A model generated the notes under the pieces. It did no database searches. It saw nothing but the letters and a program-made list of their open reading frames with translations, and was not told the origin of the DNA. This document shows, piece by piece, positions 54,020 through 64,000 of a stretch of 64,000 bases of DNA (the stretch's first letter is position 1; every line of letters starts with the position of its first letter). This DNA comes from Shewanella sp. AS1 (GTDB taxonomy: Bacteria > Pseudomonadota > Gammaproteobacteria > Enterobacterales > Shewanellaceae). Position numbers and translations under genes: made by a program. Where the stretch lies: the NCBI RefSeq assembly GCF_021412565.1, contig NZ_JAKCLJ010000009.1:1-64000 (forward strand), given 5' to 3'.

Positions 54020-54778
54020 ATGTCAGATGTATTTCATTTAGGCCTGACCAAAGCCATGCTCGACGGTGCCACTCTGGCGATCGTTCCGGGCGATCCAGAG
54101 CGAGTGAAGCGTATTGCCGAGTTGATGGATAATCCCACCTTCCTTGCCAGTCATAGGGAATATACAAGTTACCTCGCCTATTTGGATGGTAAGCCTGTGG
54201 TGGTCTGCTCGACCGGTATTGGCGGCCCATCTACATCGATTGCAGTGGAGGAGTTGGCTCAGTTAGGGGTGAGCACTTTCCTACGCGTCGGTACCACGGG
54301 GGCGATTCAGCCTCAGGTTAATGTGGGGGATGTGATAGTGACTCAGGCCTCGGTTCGCCTCGATGGTGCCAGTCTGCATTTTGCGCCACTCGAGTTTCCT
54401 GCAGCGGCCAACTTCGAATGTACCACGGCCATGGTTGCCGCCTGTCGCGATGCGGGTATCGAGCCCCATGTGGGCATTACCGCCTCATCGGATACCTTCT
54501 ACCCAGGCCAAGAGCGTTACGATACCGTATCTGGCCGAGTAACCCGACGTTTTGCCGGTTCGATGAAAGAGTGGCAGGAGATGGGCGTGCTCAACTACGA
54601 GATGGAGTCGGCGACTCTGTTTACCATGTGTGCGACCCAGGGCTGGCGTGCAGCCTGTGTGGCTGGGGTGATAGTTAACCGTACCCAACAAGAGATCCCT
54701 GATGAAGCAACCATGAAGAAAACCGAGACTAGCGCGGTATCTATCGTGGTAGCTGCGGCGAGAAAACTACTGGCTTAA
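54020..54778 (+). CDS. udp: Uridine phosphorylase Udp
   Basis: Cleaves uridine with phosphate to uracil and ribose-1-phosphate. From ATG 54020 (AAAGGGG 8 nt upstream) the 252 residues align with E. coli Udp nearly throughout: [57 protein letters not shown] with the phosphate-binding Arg, and [12 protein letters not shown] with the ribose Glu. An in-frame ATG at 54002 is less likely. The convergent Tsx/OmpK-type porin gene next door may provide nucleoside entry. Confidence 0.97.
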   Translation: MSDVFHLGLTKAMLDGATLAIVPGDPERVKRIAELMDNPTFLASHREYTSYLAYLDGKPVVVCSTGIGGPSTSIAVEELAQLGVSTFLRVGTTGAIQPQVNVGDVIVTQASVRLDGASLHFAPLEFPAAANFECTTAMVAACRDAGIEPHVGITASSDTFYPGQERYDTVSGRVTRRFAGSMKEWQEMGVLNYEMESATLFTMCATQGWRAACVAGVIVNRTQQEIPDEATMKKTETSAVSIVVAAARKLLA

Positions 54779-54795
54779 TCTCAGGTTTTATCCAA

Positions 54796-54824
54796 TAAAA
54801 AAGGCGCAATTAGCGCCTTTTTTG
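54796..54824. terminator. Bidirectional terminator between udp and ompK
   Basis: A run of A followed by GGCGC-AATTA-GCGCC and T residues forms an 11-bp perfect stem between convergent genes. Confidence 0.93.
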
Positions 54825-54856
54825 ATCCCATAACGGGTACAAAACCAGTTAGGGGA

Positions 54857-55609
54857 TTAGAAGTGGTACTGAGCGATCACTGAGTAGGTGTTCTGATCCA
54901 CGCCTTTCACGCCATATTTGTTTTTCCAGTAATCGTACTCAAAGCCCACTAAGAGTTTGTTTTTCTTTTGTGAACCGAAAATGGTTGCACCTAAGTCATA
55001 CTTGATTTGTGGGTTGATGTGCAGGTTCTCTTCATAACTATTGTTGCTGCTGGCAAATACCCAGTCGATGAAACCGTCAAATACGATGGCCGAATCACCA
55101 ACAGGGAAATCCATTCTAAATACTGGGGTCAGCTGCCAACCATCGCTGAGATTGCCATTGCTGATGGCGTCACGGCGGTAAGTATTCAGGCTGAAGTAGG
55201 TGAAATAGGGAATAGCGAAGTCTAAGCCCATACCGTAAAGGAAGCTCTCTACTGGGCCTTCGCCCTCTTCAAGGGTCAGGGCGACAGAGACATCGGTAAT
55301 AGGACCAAACTTAAACTCTTGGCCAGTGATCTTACCTAGGCTGAAGCGGGGAGAGAGTTCACCATAGGTGGTATTGCTTTCACCGTTTGAGTTATTGAAA
55401 AAGATGAAATCCTGGAAGGCGAACCAGTCACCGTATTTCCAGCCACCGGCCGTTTCTAGGGTGAAAGTGGTCTGTTTGTCAGATGGTGCTAAATCATAGT
55501 CACTGCCATGTAGCGCAGTCACGCTTGCATCCCACCATTGGATCATATCGTCAGCGACGGCAGGTTGCGCCGCAAGGAGTGCTAGTGCTAGCCAATTATA
55601 CTTCTTCAT
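54857..55609 (-). CDS. Outer membrane protein of the OmpK/Tsx nucleoside-channel family
   Basis: The 250-residue precursor has a signal peptide (LALALLAAQPAVA) and a 12-strand barrel ending YSVIAQYHF with terminal aromatic Phe. DDMIQWWDASVTALHGSDYDL and GWKYGDWFAFQDFIFF are hallmarks of Vibrio OmpK, a vibriophage receptor related to E. coli Tsx. It probably passes nucleosides across the outer membrane, which fits the neighbouring udp. It is transcribed towards udp. Confidence 0.9.
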   Translation of the reverse strand: MKKYNWLALALLAAQPAVADDMIQWWDASVTALHGSDYDLAPSDKQTTFTLETAGGWKYGDWFAFQDFIFFNNSNGESNTTYGELSPRFSLGKITGQEFKFGPITDVSVALTLEEGEGPVESFLYGMGLDFAIPYFTYFSLNTYRRDAISNGNLSDGWQLTPVFRMDFPVGDSAIVFDGFIDWVFASSNNSYEENLHINPQIKYDLGATIFGSQKKNKLLVGFEYDYWKNKYGVKGVDQNTYSVIAQYHF

Positions 55610-55881
55610 CGGGTACCTTCTATTTTGGGGTTAGGCTTATTTTGCGAACAATCTAGCCCTGGTTAGCCATATATTGCTGCTTTTTTATTCGCCAAGAGGT
55701 TATTTGCGTGGGAGTATAAGGGATTTAACTATTATGCAAAATCCTAAACAGTGGATTAGTCGACGATTGATAACAGTTTTTTTTCATATTGAGACAGGCG
55801 TCAATGTTGACATAATATGTCGCCAATCTAAAAAAGACCTGATATAGTCAATTAATGGACACTCTCATTTCAGGGGGAAAT

Positions 55882-56337
55882 ATGGAGTTTTCAAGTCTTA
55901 TCTTTATCTGGCTATTGCTGGGGATCATCTTGATGCTGGCGGAGATCATTCTGCCTGGCGGTATAGTGATTTTCTTAGGACTCGCCTGTCTGGTGGTCGC
56001 AAGTGCCTTGGCGCTGGGGATTGTGCATGGTTTAGTGCAATCCATGACACTTTGGTTTATCGCATCCATCGTCTTGTTACTCAGTTTTCGTCATATTACT
56101 CAAAGGTGGGTCGGTGGTGATTCCCATGTGGGTAATACCGATGAAGAGCTGGATATTTATCATCAAACAGCGTTGGTTAAGGTCACTATTGGCCCTGGTC
56201 AGCAACAGGGACGGGTCGAGTTTAAGGGCTCTGAGTGGCCAGCTTTAGGTGATGGCAGCCTGATTGAAGCGGGTAGCAACGTCAGGGTGATCTGCCGTGA
56301 AAATATTGCCTTAGTGGTTGAACCCATTAACGATTGA
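55882..56337 (+). CDS. NfeD-family membrane protein
   Basis: From ATG 55882 (AGGGGGAA upstream) the product has 151 residues. Three or four spans (about 4-70) start with IWLLLGIILMLAEIILPGG, the NfeD signature, and a C-terminal OB-fold (about 95-148, LVKVTIGPGQQQGRVEFKGSEWPAL) follows. NfeD proteins are encoded with SPFH proteins and are thought to assist their assembly in membrane microdomains. An upstream ATG at 55855 is less supported. It is the first gene of a three-gene operon. Confidence 0.93.
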   Translation: MEFSSLIFIWLLLGIILMLAEIILPGGIVIFLGLACLVVASALALGIVHGLVQSMTLWFIASIVLLLSFRHITQRWVGGDSHVGNTDEELDIYHQTALVKVTIGPGQQQGRVEFKGSEWPALGDGSLIEAGSNVRVICRENIALVVEPIND

Positions 56338-56351
56338 TTAGGGAGGGATCT

Positions 56352-57302
56352 ATGTTCATATTTACGTTAGTCATACTGTTTGTCTTTTTTATTCTCTATA
56401 AGCTGCTATTGATTGTACCCATGCGCGAAGTGCATGTGATAGAGCGTCTTGGTAAGTTCAGGGTAGTGTTAATGCCCGGATTTCATTTTCTGATCCCCTT
56501 TTTCGACCGCGTCGCCTATCGGCACGATACCCGTGAGCAGGTGCTAGATGTGCCGCCTCAGAGCTGTATTTCTAAAGATAACACCCAATTAGAAGTGGAC
56601 GGCCTGGTTTATCTTAAGGTGATGGATGGCCGCCTGGCCAGCTATGGCATCGAAGATTATCGCCGCGCCGCAGTGAATCTGGCGCAAACCACTATGCGTT
56701 CGGAAATCGGTAAGCTGAGCCTGAGTGAGACCTTCTCTGAGCGGGATAACCTTAATGAATCCATAGTACGGGAGATAGACAAGGCCTCAGATCCTTGGGG
56801 GATCAAGGTGCTGCGTTATGAGATTAAGAACATCACTCCGTCACGCAAGGTGATCCACACCCTAGAGAAACAGATGGAGGCGGAGCGGCGTAAACGCGCC
56901 GAGATCACCCTGGCCAATGCTGAGAAGGCGGCGATGATTAACCTGTCGGAAGGGGAGCGTCAGGAGGCGATCAATCTTTCCGAAGGGCAGAAACAAAAAC
57001 GGATCAACGAAGCTAAGGGGACGGCACAAGAGATAGCTATCGTCGCCCGCGCTAAGGCGCAGGCCATGACTCTGGTCTCCGAGGCCTTAGCGTTAGAGGG
57101 CGGCAATGACGCGATGAATATGCAGCTAAAAGAGCAGTTTATCGTGCAGATAGGCAAGATACTCAATCGCGCGGATATTTCGGTTGTGCCCGCAGAGCTG
57201 GCCAAGCTGGAAGGTTTTTTCGAGGGGATGGAGCAGGTGACCCATGCCGTTGGTCAGCAGACCCATTCTCAAACTGCTAGCACAACTGGAGGTCGCTCAT
57301 GA
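56352..57302 (+). CDS. SPFH/Band 7 (stomatin-like) protein, first paralogue
   Basis: Membrane-anchored scaffold protein of 316 residues with an N-terminal span (about 2-22), an SPFH domain (about 25-190: MREVHVIERLGKFRVVLMPGFHFLIPFFDRV) and a coiled coil (about 195-260). GGGAGGGAT lies directly before ATG 56352 and decides the start. It resembles E. coli QmcA. It follows nfeD by 14 bp and overlaps the next gene by 4 bp. Confidence 0.93.
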   Translation: MFIFTLVILFVFFILYKLLLIVPMREVHVIERLGKFRVVLMPGFHFLIPFFDRVAYRHDTREQVLDVPPQSCISKDNTQLEVDGLVYLKVMDGRLASYGIEDYRRAAVNLAQTTMRSEIGKLSLSETFSERDNLNESIVREIDKASDPWGIKVLRYEIKNITPSRKVIHTLEKQMEAERRKRAEITLANAEKAAMINLSEGERQEAINLSEGQKQKRINEAKGTAQEIAIVARAKAQAMTLVSEALALEGGNDAMNMQLKEQFIVQIGKILNRADISVVPAELAKLEGFFEGMEQVTHAVGQQTHSQTASTTGGRS

Positions 57303-58234
57303 TTGCCAATATCGATACCGATTTAATAGTACTGGCTATCTGGGGGCTGATCTTCGCCATCTTCCTGGTAAAGCTGTTTCAGTCTATCCGTTTGGTGCCT
57401 ACTAAGTCGGCCTATATAGTCGAGCGTCTGGGTAAGTATCACGCCACCTTAGATGCCGGTTTTCATGCCCTGGTGCCTTTCGTGGATAAAGTGGCTTATA
57501 TCCATGATCTCAAAGAGGAAACAATCGATGTACCGCCCCAGGAGTGCTTCTCCAGCGATGAAGTTAATGTCGAGGTCGACGGGGTTATCTATATCTCAGT
57601 GGTGGACCCAGTCAAGGCCAGTTATGGCGTCACCGACTATCGCTATGCGGCGATTCAGCTGGCGCAGACTACCACACGTTCGGTCATCGGCACTCTGGAT
57701 TTAGATCGTACCTTCGAGGAGCGCGACGTGATCAGCGCCAAGGTGGTGGAGGTGCTGGATCAGGCTGGCGCCATGTGGGGCATAAGGGTGCATAGGTATG
57801 AGATCAAGAATATCACCCCGCCGGAGACGGTCAAAAATGCCATGGAGATGCAGGTCAATGCCGAGCGGGAGCGCCGCGCCTTGCTGGCCAAGAGTGAAGG
57901 GGATAAGCAGAGTAAGATCAACCGCTCTGAGGGTGTGAAGGCAGAAACCATCAACCATTCAGAGGGGGAGATGCAGCGCCGCATCAACGAAGCCGAAGGG
58001 GTGGCGGAAGAGATCTTAACCATAGCCAAAGCCACGGCCGAATCAATTGAGCGTATGGCCCAAGTGATCTCCGCCCCTGGCGGCAAGAATGTGGTCAGGA
58101 TGCAGCTTGGCGCCCAATACCTCAAGCAGTTCGATGGCCTGAGTAACAACCCAAGCAAGGTGGTGTTGCCGGGTAATATGATGGATTTCGAACACTGGAT
58201 GGACAGCATGGGCTTAGAGGAAAGCCGCGACTAA
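57299..58234 (+). CDS. SPFH/Band 7 (stomatin-like) protein, second paralogue
   Basis: A 311-residue paralogue of the preceding gene with the same order: span at about 10-30, SPFH domain (TKSAYIVERLGKYHATLDAGFHALVPFVDKV), and a Glu/Lys/Ala-rich coiled coil. GGAGG precedes ATG 57299, which overlaps the previous stop. The pair may form mixed complexes together with NfeD. The operon ends here; uvrD follows after 92 bp. Confidence 0.93.
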   Translation: MIANIDTDLIVLAIWGLIFAIFLVKLFQSIRLVPTKSAYIVERLGKYHATLDAGFHALVPFVDKVAYIHDLKEETIDVPPQECFSSDEVNVEVDGVIYISVVDPVKASYGVTDYRYAAIQLAQTTTRSVIGTLDLDRTFEERDVISAKVVEVLDQAGAMWGIRVHRYEIKNITPPETVKNAMEMQVNAERERRALLAKSEGDKQSKINRSEGVKAETINHSEGEMQRRINEAEGVAEEILTIAKATAESIERMAQVISAPGGKNVVRMQLGAQYLKQFDGLSNNPSKVVLPGNMMDFEHWMDSMGLEESRD

Positions 58235-58326
58235 TCGCCAAAGGAGCCCAAGGTTGTTTCGGTCAGAGTTTACTGACCTCAGCCTGGGCTCCTGTTATAC
58301 TGCCAGCCTGATTTTTGGGAGGCAGA

Positions 58327-60546
58327 ATGTACGTATCTTCTTTACTGGACGGCTTAAACGACAAACAGCGCGAAGCCGTGAGTGCACCGCAATCGAGCAT
58401 GTTGGTATTGGCCGGTGCCGGCAGTGGAAAAACCCGGGTATTGACCCACAGAATCGCCTGGTTGATGCAGGAAGAGCAGCAGAGTCCCTACTCGATTCTG
58501 GCGGTAACTTTTACCAATAAGGCGGCCGCCGAGATGCGCGAGCGGGTCGAAAAGGTCAGCGGCAGCAATATGTCGCGCATGTGGATAGGTACTTTCCACG
58601 GCTTAGCCCACCGCCTGCTGCGTACCCATTATCAAGACGCCAATCTGCCCCAGAGTTTCCAAATTCTCGATTCAGACGATCAGCTGCGGCTGATAAAACG
58701 TATCCTTAAGAGCCTGAATCTCGATGAGAAACAGTATCCTCCCCGTCAGGCTCAGGGCTATATCAATGGTAAAAAAGATCAGGGTTTAAGGCCGAAACAT
58801 ATCGATGCCGGCGGCTTCCCTATCGAACAGAATCTGCTGAAAATTTACCAGGTGTATCAGGAGTCCTGCGATCGCGCCGGTCTGGTGGATTTTGCCGAAA
58901 TCCTGCTGCGTGCCCATGAGCTTTGGCTCAATAAGCCCCATATTCTTGAGCATTACCAGAACCGCTTTACCAACATTTTGGTGGACGAGTTTCAGGACAC
59001 CAACGCCATTCAGTATGCCTGGATCCGTGTATTGGCAGGCAATAGCGCCAATGTGATGATAGTGGGGGACGACGATCAGTCTATCTACGGCTGGCGCGGT
59101 GCCCAGGTAGAAAACCTGCATAAGTTCCTCGCCGATTTCCCCAAGGCGCAAACCATACGCCTGGAGCAGAACTATCGCTCCAGCGGCAATATCCTCAATG
59201 CCTCCAACGAGTTGATCGCCAATAACCCAGATCGATTAGGTAAAGAGTTGTGGACAGAAGATAAGGACGGCGAGCCCATAGGGGTTTACTGCGCCTTTAA
59301 CGAGATGGATGAGGCGCGCTTTATCGTCGGGCGCATCATCGATTGGCAGGACATGGGGGGCGATCTGAGCGGCTGCGCTATCCTCTACCGCTCCAACGCC
59401 CAGTCGCGGGTACTGGAAGAGGCTCTGCTGCATAAAGGTATGCCCTATCGCATCTATGGTGGCCTGCGCTTCTTCGAGCGTCAGGAGATTAAAGATGCCA
59501 TGGGATACCTGCGCCTTATTAGCAACAAGAATGATGACGCCGCCTTTGAGCGGGTGATCAACACCCCGACTCGGGGCATAGGGGATCGCACCTTAGATAT
59601 ACTGCGCTCCACCGCGCGCCAGCAAGAATTAACCCTGTGGCAGACATGTTTGCGGGTGTTGGATGAGAAGCTGCTCAGTGGCCGCGCCGCCAATGCGGTG
59701 CGTGGCTTTATGGATCTGATTGTCGAGATGCAGCAGGACACAGAAAATCTTTCCCTGCACCGCATGACAGATCATGTGATCCAGACATCTGGCCTAAAAG
59801 CCATGTATGAGCTGGAAAAAGGGGAAAAGGCCCGTGCACGGGTGGAGAACTTAGAGGAATTAGTCACCGCGGCGCGCACCTTCGTGATGCCGGAAGAACT
59901 GGAAGATATGGGCGAGTTGAATGCGTTTCTCTCCCATGCGGCGTTAGAAGCCGGTGAAGGTCAGGCCGATGCCCATAGCGATGCGGTGCAGCTGATGACC
60001 CTGCACTCGGCCAAGGGGCTCGAGTTCCCCATGGTGTTTATGGCCGGTGTCGAGGAGGGGATCTTCCCCAGCCAGATGGCGATGGATGAGGGGGACAGAC
60101 TCGATGAAGAGCGGCGCCTGTGCTATGTGGGTATGACCCGCGCCATGAAGCAGCTCTATATCACCTATGCCGAATCGCGGCGCATCTATGGCCGGGAAAA
60201 TTTTGCTCGGCCGTCACGATTTATCAAGGAGATCCCCAGTGAATATGTGCAGGAGATCCGCTTAAAAACTCAGGTTAATGCGCCGGTGAATCGTTTCAGT
60301 CAGCGTATTAGCTCAGCGATCAATGATAGCCGCTCATCGGGCTTTAGTGCGGCGCCTAAATCTCGTCTGGCCGTTGGACACGATTCAGGCTTTTCCGTGA
60401 ATGATAAGGTGTACCATTTCAAATTTGGCGAGGGCAAGGTGCTGGATTTAGAGGGCCATGGCGATCAGGCTGTGATCGAGGTGAATTTCGATGATGTGGG
60501 CCGTAAGCGGCTGAAAATTGCCTTTGCCCGACTCGAGAAGCGCTAG
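58327..60546 (+). CDS. uvrD: DNA helicase II UvrD
   Basis: Superfamily 1A 3'-5' helicase of nucleotide excision and mismatch repair. From ATG 58327 (GGGAGGC upstream) the 739 residues align with E. coli UvrD (LLDGLNDKQREAVSAPQSS). Motifs visible are Walker A LAGAGSGKT near 29-37, VTFTNKAAAEMRER, motif II VDEFQDTN near 221, QSIYGWRGA, EQNYRSSGNIL, LMTLHSAKGLEF and VGMTRA. The C-terminal RNA polymerase-binding region (FSVNDKVYHFKFGEGKVLDLEG) is intact. Confidence 0.98.
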   Translation: MYVSSLLDGLNDKQREAVSAPQSSMLVLAGAGSGKTRVLTHRIAWLMQEEQQSPYSILAVTFTNKAAAEMRERVEKVSGSNMSRMWIGTFHGLAHRLLRTHYQDANLPQSFQILDSDDQLRLIKRILKSLNLDEKQYPPRQAQGYINGKKDQGLRPKHIDAGGFPIEQNLLKIYQVYQESCDRAGLVDFAEILLRAHELWLNKPHILEHYQNRFTNILVDEFQDTNAIQYAWIRVLAGNSANVMIVGDDDQSIYGWRGAQVENLHKFLADFPKAQTIRLEQNYRSSGNILNASNELIANNPDRLGKELWTEDKDGEPIGVYCAFNEMDEARFIVGRIIDWQDMGGDLSGCAILYRSNAQSRVLEEALLHKGMPYRIYGGLRFFERQEIKDAMGYLRLISNKNDDAAFERVINTPTRGIGDRTLDILRSTARQQELTLWQTCLRVLDEKLLSGRAANAVRGFMDLIVEMQQDTENLSLHRMTDHVIQTSGLKAMYELEKGEKARARVENLEELVTAARTFVMPEELEDMGELNAFLSHAALEAGEGQADAHSDAVQLMTLHSAKGLEFPMVFMAGVEEGIFPSQMAMDEGDRLDEERRLCYVGMTRAMKQLYITYAESRRIYGRENFARPSRFIKEIPSEYVQEIRLKTQVNAPVNRFSQRISSAINDSRSSGFSAAPKSRLAVGHDSGFSVNDKVYHFKFGEGKVLDLEGHGDQAVIEVNFDDVGRKRLKIAFARLEKR

Positions 60547-60679
60547 GTTTTTCGCTGGCGGCAACAAAGAGGTTGAAACTGGTATCATGTTCGTCATAAT
60601 GCCTGATAGATCACAATAATCGCCCGTCATGATATGGGTTTTATCACCAAAGTGGCCAAGTGGTATTAGGAGAGCCTCA

Positions 60680-61543
60680 ATGCAGTTAAGCAATAAATTC
60701 GACGCCTACTTGCGTCTTGCCCGTATGGATCGCCCAATCGGTACCCTGTTGCTCTTGTGGCCCTGTCTGATGGCACTGCTTTTGGCTGCGGGCGGCATGC
60801 CAGACATTAAGGTATTGATTATCTTTGTTATCGGTGTGGTCGTGATGCGCGCCTGTGGTTGTATCATCAATGATTACGCCGACCGTAACCTAGATGCCCA
60901 TGTGGATCGCACCAAGTCCCGACCACTGGCCAGCGGTGAGGTGAGTGTTAAAGAGGCGTTGACCCTGTTTGTGATCTTAGGTCTGCTGGCTTTTTCCCTG
61001 GTGTTGATGCTAAATCCGCTGGTGGTGCAGCTCTCTGTGGTTGGTATCCTACTCACCATCATCTACCCCTTTACCAAACGCTTTACCAATATGCCGCAGA
61101 TGTTTCTCGGTGTGGTGTGGAGCTGGTCAATTCCTATGGCCTATGCGGCACAGACAGGTACGGTTCCCGTTGAGGCCTGGTGGTTGTTTGCGGCAAACTG
61201 GTGCTGGACTGTGGCCTACGATACCATGTACGCCATGGTGGACAGGGATGATGATTTAAAAGTCGGCATTAAATCGACGGCGATTTTGTTTGGCCGTTTC
61301 GATAGGCAGATCATAGGGCTGTTTCAGCTGGCCGCATTGGGCTGTTTTATCATGGCGGGTGTCAGCGCCGATCGCGGCCTGCTGTTTGGGCTCGGCATCA
61401 TCACCTTTATCGGGTTTAGTGCCTATCAACAAAAGCTGATCTTTGGCCGGGAGCGCGCCCCCTGTTTTAAGGCGTTTCTCAATAATAATTGGGCGGGTCT
61501 GGCGCTGTTTATTGGCCTAAGCGGCGATTATCTGATTAAGTAA
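60680..61543 (+). CDS. ubiA: 4-hydroxybenzoate octaprenyltransferase UbiA
   Basis: Integral membrane prenyltransferase of ubiquinone synthesis. From ATG 60680 (AGGAGAG upstream) the 287 residues begin [29 protein letters not shown]. The aspartate motifs are [23 protein letters not shown] near 70-92 and [21 protein letters not shown] near 190-210. Eight or nine spans fit the family. No chorismate lyase gene is next to it. A terminator follows. Confidence 0.96.
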   Translation: MQLSNKFDAYLRLARMDRPIGTLLLLWPCLMALLLAAGGMPDIKVLIIFVIGVVVMRACGCIINDYADRNLDAHVDRTKSRPLASGEVSVKEALTLFVILGLLAFSLVLMLNPLVVQLSVVGILLTIIYPFTKRFTNMPQMFLGVVWSWSIPMAYAAQTGTVPVEAWWLFAANWCWTVAYDTMYAMVDRDDDLKVGIKSTAILFGRFDRQIIGLFQLAALGCFIMAGVSADRGLLFGLGIITFIGFSAYQQKLIFGRERAPCFKAFLNNNWAGLALFIGLSGDYLIK

Positions 61544-61556
61544 CGCAATCACAAAA

Positions 61557-61591
61557 GAAAAAGCCAGTTGGGTTAGCAACTGGCTTTTTTT
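61557..61591. terminator. Bidirectional terminator between ubiA and hemB
   Basis: AAAAAGCCAGTTG-GGTTAG-CAACTGGCTTTTT forms a perfect stem with A and T tracts between convergent genes. Confidence 0.92.
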
Positions 61592-61618
61592 GTCTTTTTG
61601 TCTATTTGTCTATTTGAT
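61591..61618. repeat. Short 8-bp repeat behind hemB
   Basis: TGTCTTTT, TGTCTATT, TGTCTATT and the start of a fourth copy lie between the terminator and the hemB stop codon. The period is 8 bp, so it is not an obvious member of the 7-bp family. Confidence 0.6.
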
Positions 61619-61628
61619 TGCGACTGAT

Positions 61629-62654
<1,026 letters not shown>

Positions 62655-62736
62655 CTAATTTAGGGTTACTGACTTTAACCATTTACACTGTTTTAAATTG
62701 ACTGACGCCAAGATGCAAATGTTTAGAGTGTGTGTT

Positions 62737-64000
62737 TTATTGTTCGAGTTCCGGGCTGTAAACGCAAACACGGTCACGCCCCGCTTTCTTTGCACAATAA
62801 AGTGCCTTATCTGCCCGTTCAACCAAGCAGTGGAGATGTTCATCCCCTGTGACAACTTCGGCGCAGAGCCCAATACTTATGGTCAGCTGTATGCTGTTTT
62901 GCTCCCATGACAGGGGTAACTGGCTGATGGTTTGACGCATCAACTCGGCCATATTTCGGGCTCCCTCCTCAGAGGTGTTTGGCAATATCATAGCAAACTC
63001 TTCACCACCGAAACGTGACACCAGATCACTTGGGCGTCTTATTTTTTGTTTTAATGCTTGAGCGATAAGCCTTAATGTCTCGTCACCGGCTAGGTGACCA
63101 TAGGTATCATTGATGGCTTTAAAGTGGTCTATGTCTATCATCAATATCGCCAGTGGCGTCTGCTGACGACGACTTAGCCGCCCCTCGGCCAGAAGGCGTT
63201 TCTCGAACGCGGCGCGGTTTTTAACACCGGTGAGGCTGTCGGTAGCATTCTGTTCGGTCAGTTTCTGGTTGGCTTCGTTGAGCTCCCTAAGGGCGATTTC
63301 TAGCTCTAAGGTTCGCTGCTGCACCATCTGTTCCAGTTTTTCATTGGTTTGCGCCTCGAGCTTGAGGGCATCTTCTCTACTCTGACGGAGACGTTCAGCC
63401 TGGGCTAAGGCTTCCTGCTGGATTTTCAGTTTCGCTTTGCGCTCATTATCGTAACGCACTGCCAGCACAGCCGTCATAAATACTACCTCGAAGGTGAGCC
63501 CAACTAGCATAGGTGTTTGATGTAGCAGTGGTAATTCTATGATATCTAGATACATTAATGTTGTAATTAGGGTGCCGGCAAACATCCCCGCCCAGGCCAG
63601 GGTGTAGAATTTGGCCAGTTTATGATCTCGCAGGCTTAAAGTGATGGAGAGCAGCATCAAAGCTGTGATCAGCAATAAGGTGACACTCGTGATGAGCTCA
63701 AATGCCTGCGAATAGGAGAGCAGCGGCGTAACTAGGATCAGCAGAGCCGTTAATAAGGTGCTGTAGCGACACAGCCTCAGCATCCCAAGGCTATGGTATT
63801 TAAGCTGCAATACTTTCTCGGTAAACAGTAGGGCAAAAGTTAAAGAGAGCGGGATCAGTGCCGGGATAAGATGATGTTGTAACATCGGCAGATTGGGCCA
63901 GAAATAGCGAAAGGCGATACCATGCAGGCTGGCGAGCAATAGGGTGACTGACAACACATAGCCAGCGTAATAACCGTAGCTGAAGGAGCGGGTTACCATG
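62737..64000 (-). CDS. Diguanylate cyclase with 7TMR-DISM-like membrane domain (partial at window edge)
   Basis: At least 420 residues are present. Six or so spans (from SYGYYAGYVLSVTLLLASLH to about 180) resemble the 7TMR-DISM module, followed by a coiled coil (about 180-250) and a GGDEF domain with intact RFGGEEF near 350. The inhibitory I-site RPSD lies five residues before it. The ATG at 63999 is probably internal, since the usual periplasmic DISM domain and first spans are missing; the true start lies beyond the right edge. The last residues are YSPELEQ. It makes c-di-GMP; the signal is unknown. Confidence 0.87.
   Translation of the reverse strand, partial: MVTRSFSYGYYAGYVLSVTLLLASLHGIAFRYFWPNLPMLQHHLIPALIPLSLTFALLFTEKVLQLKYHSLGMLRLCRYSTLLTALLILVTPLLSYSQAFELITSVTLLLITALMLLSITLSLRDHKLAKFYTLAWAGMFAGTLITTLMYLDIIELPLLHQTPMLVGLTFEVVFMTAVLAVRYDNERKAKLKIQQEALAQAERLRQSREDALKLEAQTNEKLEQMVQQRTLELEIALRELNEANQKLTEQNATDSLTGVKNRAAFEKRLLAEGRLSRRQQTPLAILMIDIDHFKAINDTYGHLAGDETLRLIAQALKQKIRRPSDLVSRFGGEEFAMILPNTSEEGARNMAELMRQTISQLPLSWEQNSIQLTISIGLCAEVVTGDEHLHCLVERADKALYCAKKAGRDRVCVYSPELEQ

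Overview
The window reads as chromosomal DNA of a Shewanella species (Gammaproteobacteria, Alteromonadales). The evidence is gene order and protein similarity recalled from that genus: aceE-aceF-lpdA followed by a propeller GGDEF/EAL protein, acnB, rsd, hemE, a PdeB-like EAL protein, purD-purH, and a ZntR regulator with an SO_0444-type Cu/Zn exporter. No phage, integron or CRISPR is visible. I do not assign a species.

Layout. 1-184: end of an rRNA operon (complete 5S gene and terminator). 0.5-10.9 kb, minus strand: the block pilA-pilB-pilC-pilD-coaE-zapD-yacG-mutT, preceded by an AT-rich PglL-like oligosaccharyltransferase and nadC. 11.3-13 kb: ampD and ampE. 13.3-20.4 kb: pdhR with its operator, then aceE-aceF-lpdA. 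20.5-29.7 kb: a 1508-residue sensor with GGDEF and EAL domains, a patatin-type outer membrane phospholipase and an M13 lipoprotein peptidase. 29.8-38.4 kb: a sugar phosphatase, acnB, rsd, hemE and a PdeB-like phosphodiesterase. 38.5-43.5 kb: purD/purH and the zntR-exporter operon. 43.6-50.4 kb: a DUF4382 lipoprotein, a YebC/YeeN-type protein, a LysR regulator divergent from an EmrAB-type pump, elaA and a small unknown protein. 50.7-64 kb: an MscS channel, a Cys-free periplasmic protein, an ornithine/lysine decarboxylase, udp and a Tsx/OmpK porin, an NfeD-SPFH-SPFH operon, uvrD, ubiA, hemB and a diguanylate cyclase cut by the window edge.

Most genes are housekeeping. Three non-coding elements stand out. 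First, a family of tandem arrays with a strict 7-bp period (units such as GCTACGG, GCTTACG, GGAGCGG, AGATTCT) fills the intergenic gaps of the first 13 kb. The arrays keep the same chromosomal orientation whatever the gene direction, several start at a stop codon, and one passes through three different unit sequences without losing the 7-bp register. Three-copy arrays of 14 bp (2 x 7) recur at the end of rsd and after the decarboxylase. Second, a 263-269 bp MITE with perfect 19-bp terminal inverted repeats sits between coaE and zapD; it supplies part of the coaE stop codon and leaves only 7 bp before the zapD start. Third, a promoter, small hairpin and Rho-independent terminator on the minus strand between rsd and hemE predict an unannotated small RNA of about 95 nt.

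All functional names rest on reading the translated sequence and recalled family knowledge. No database search or alignment was run.
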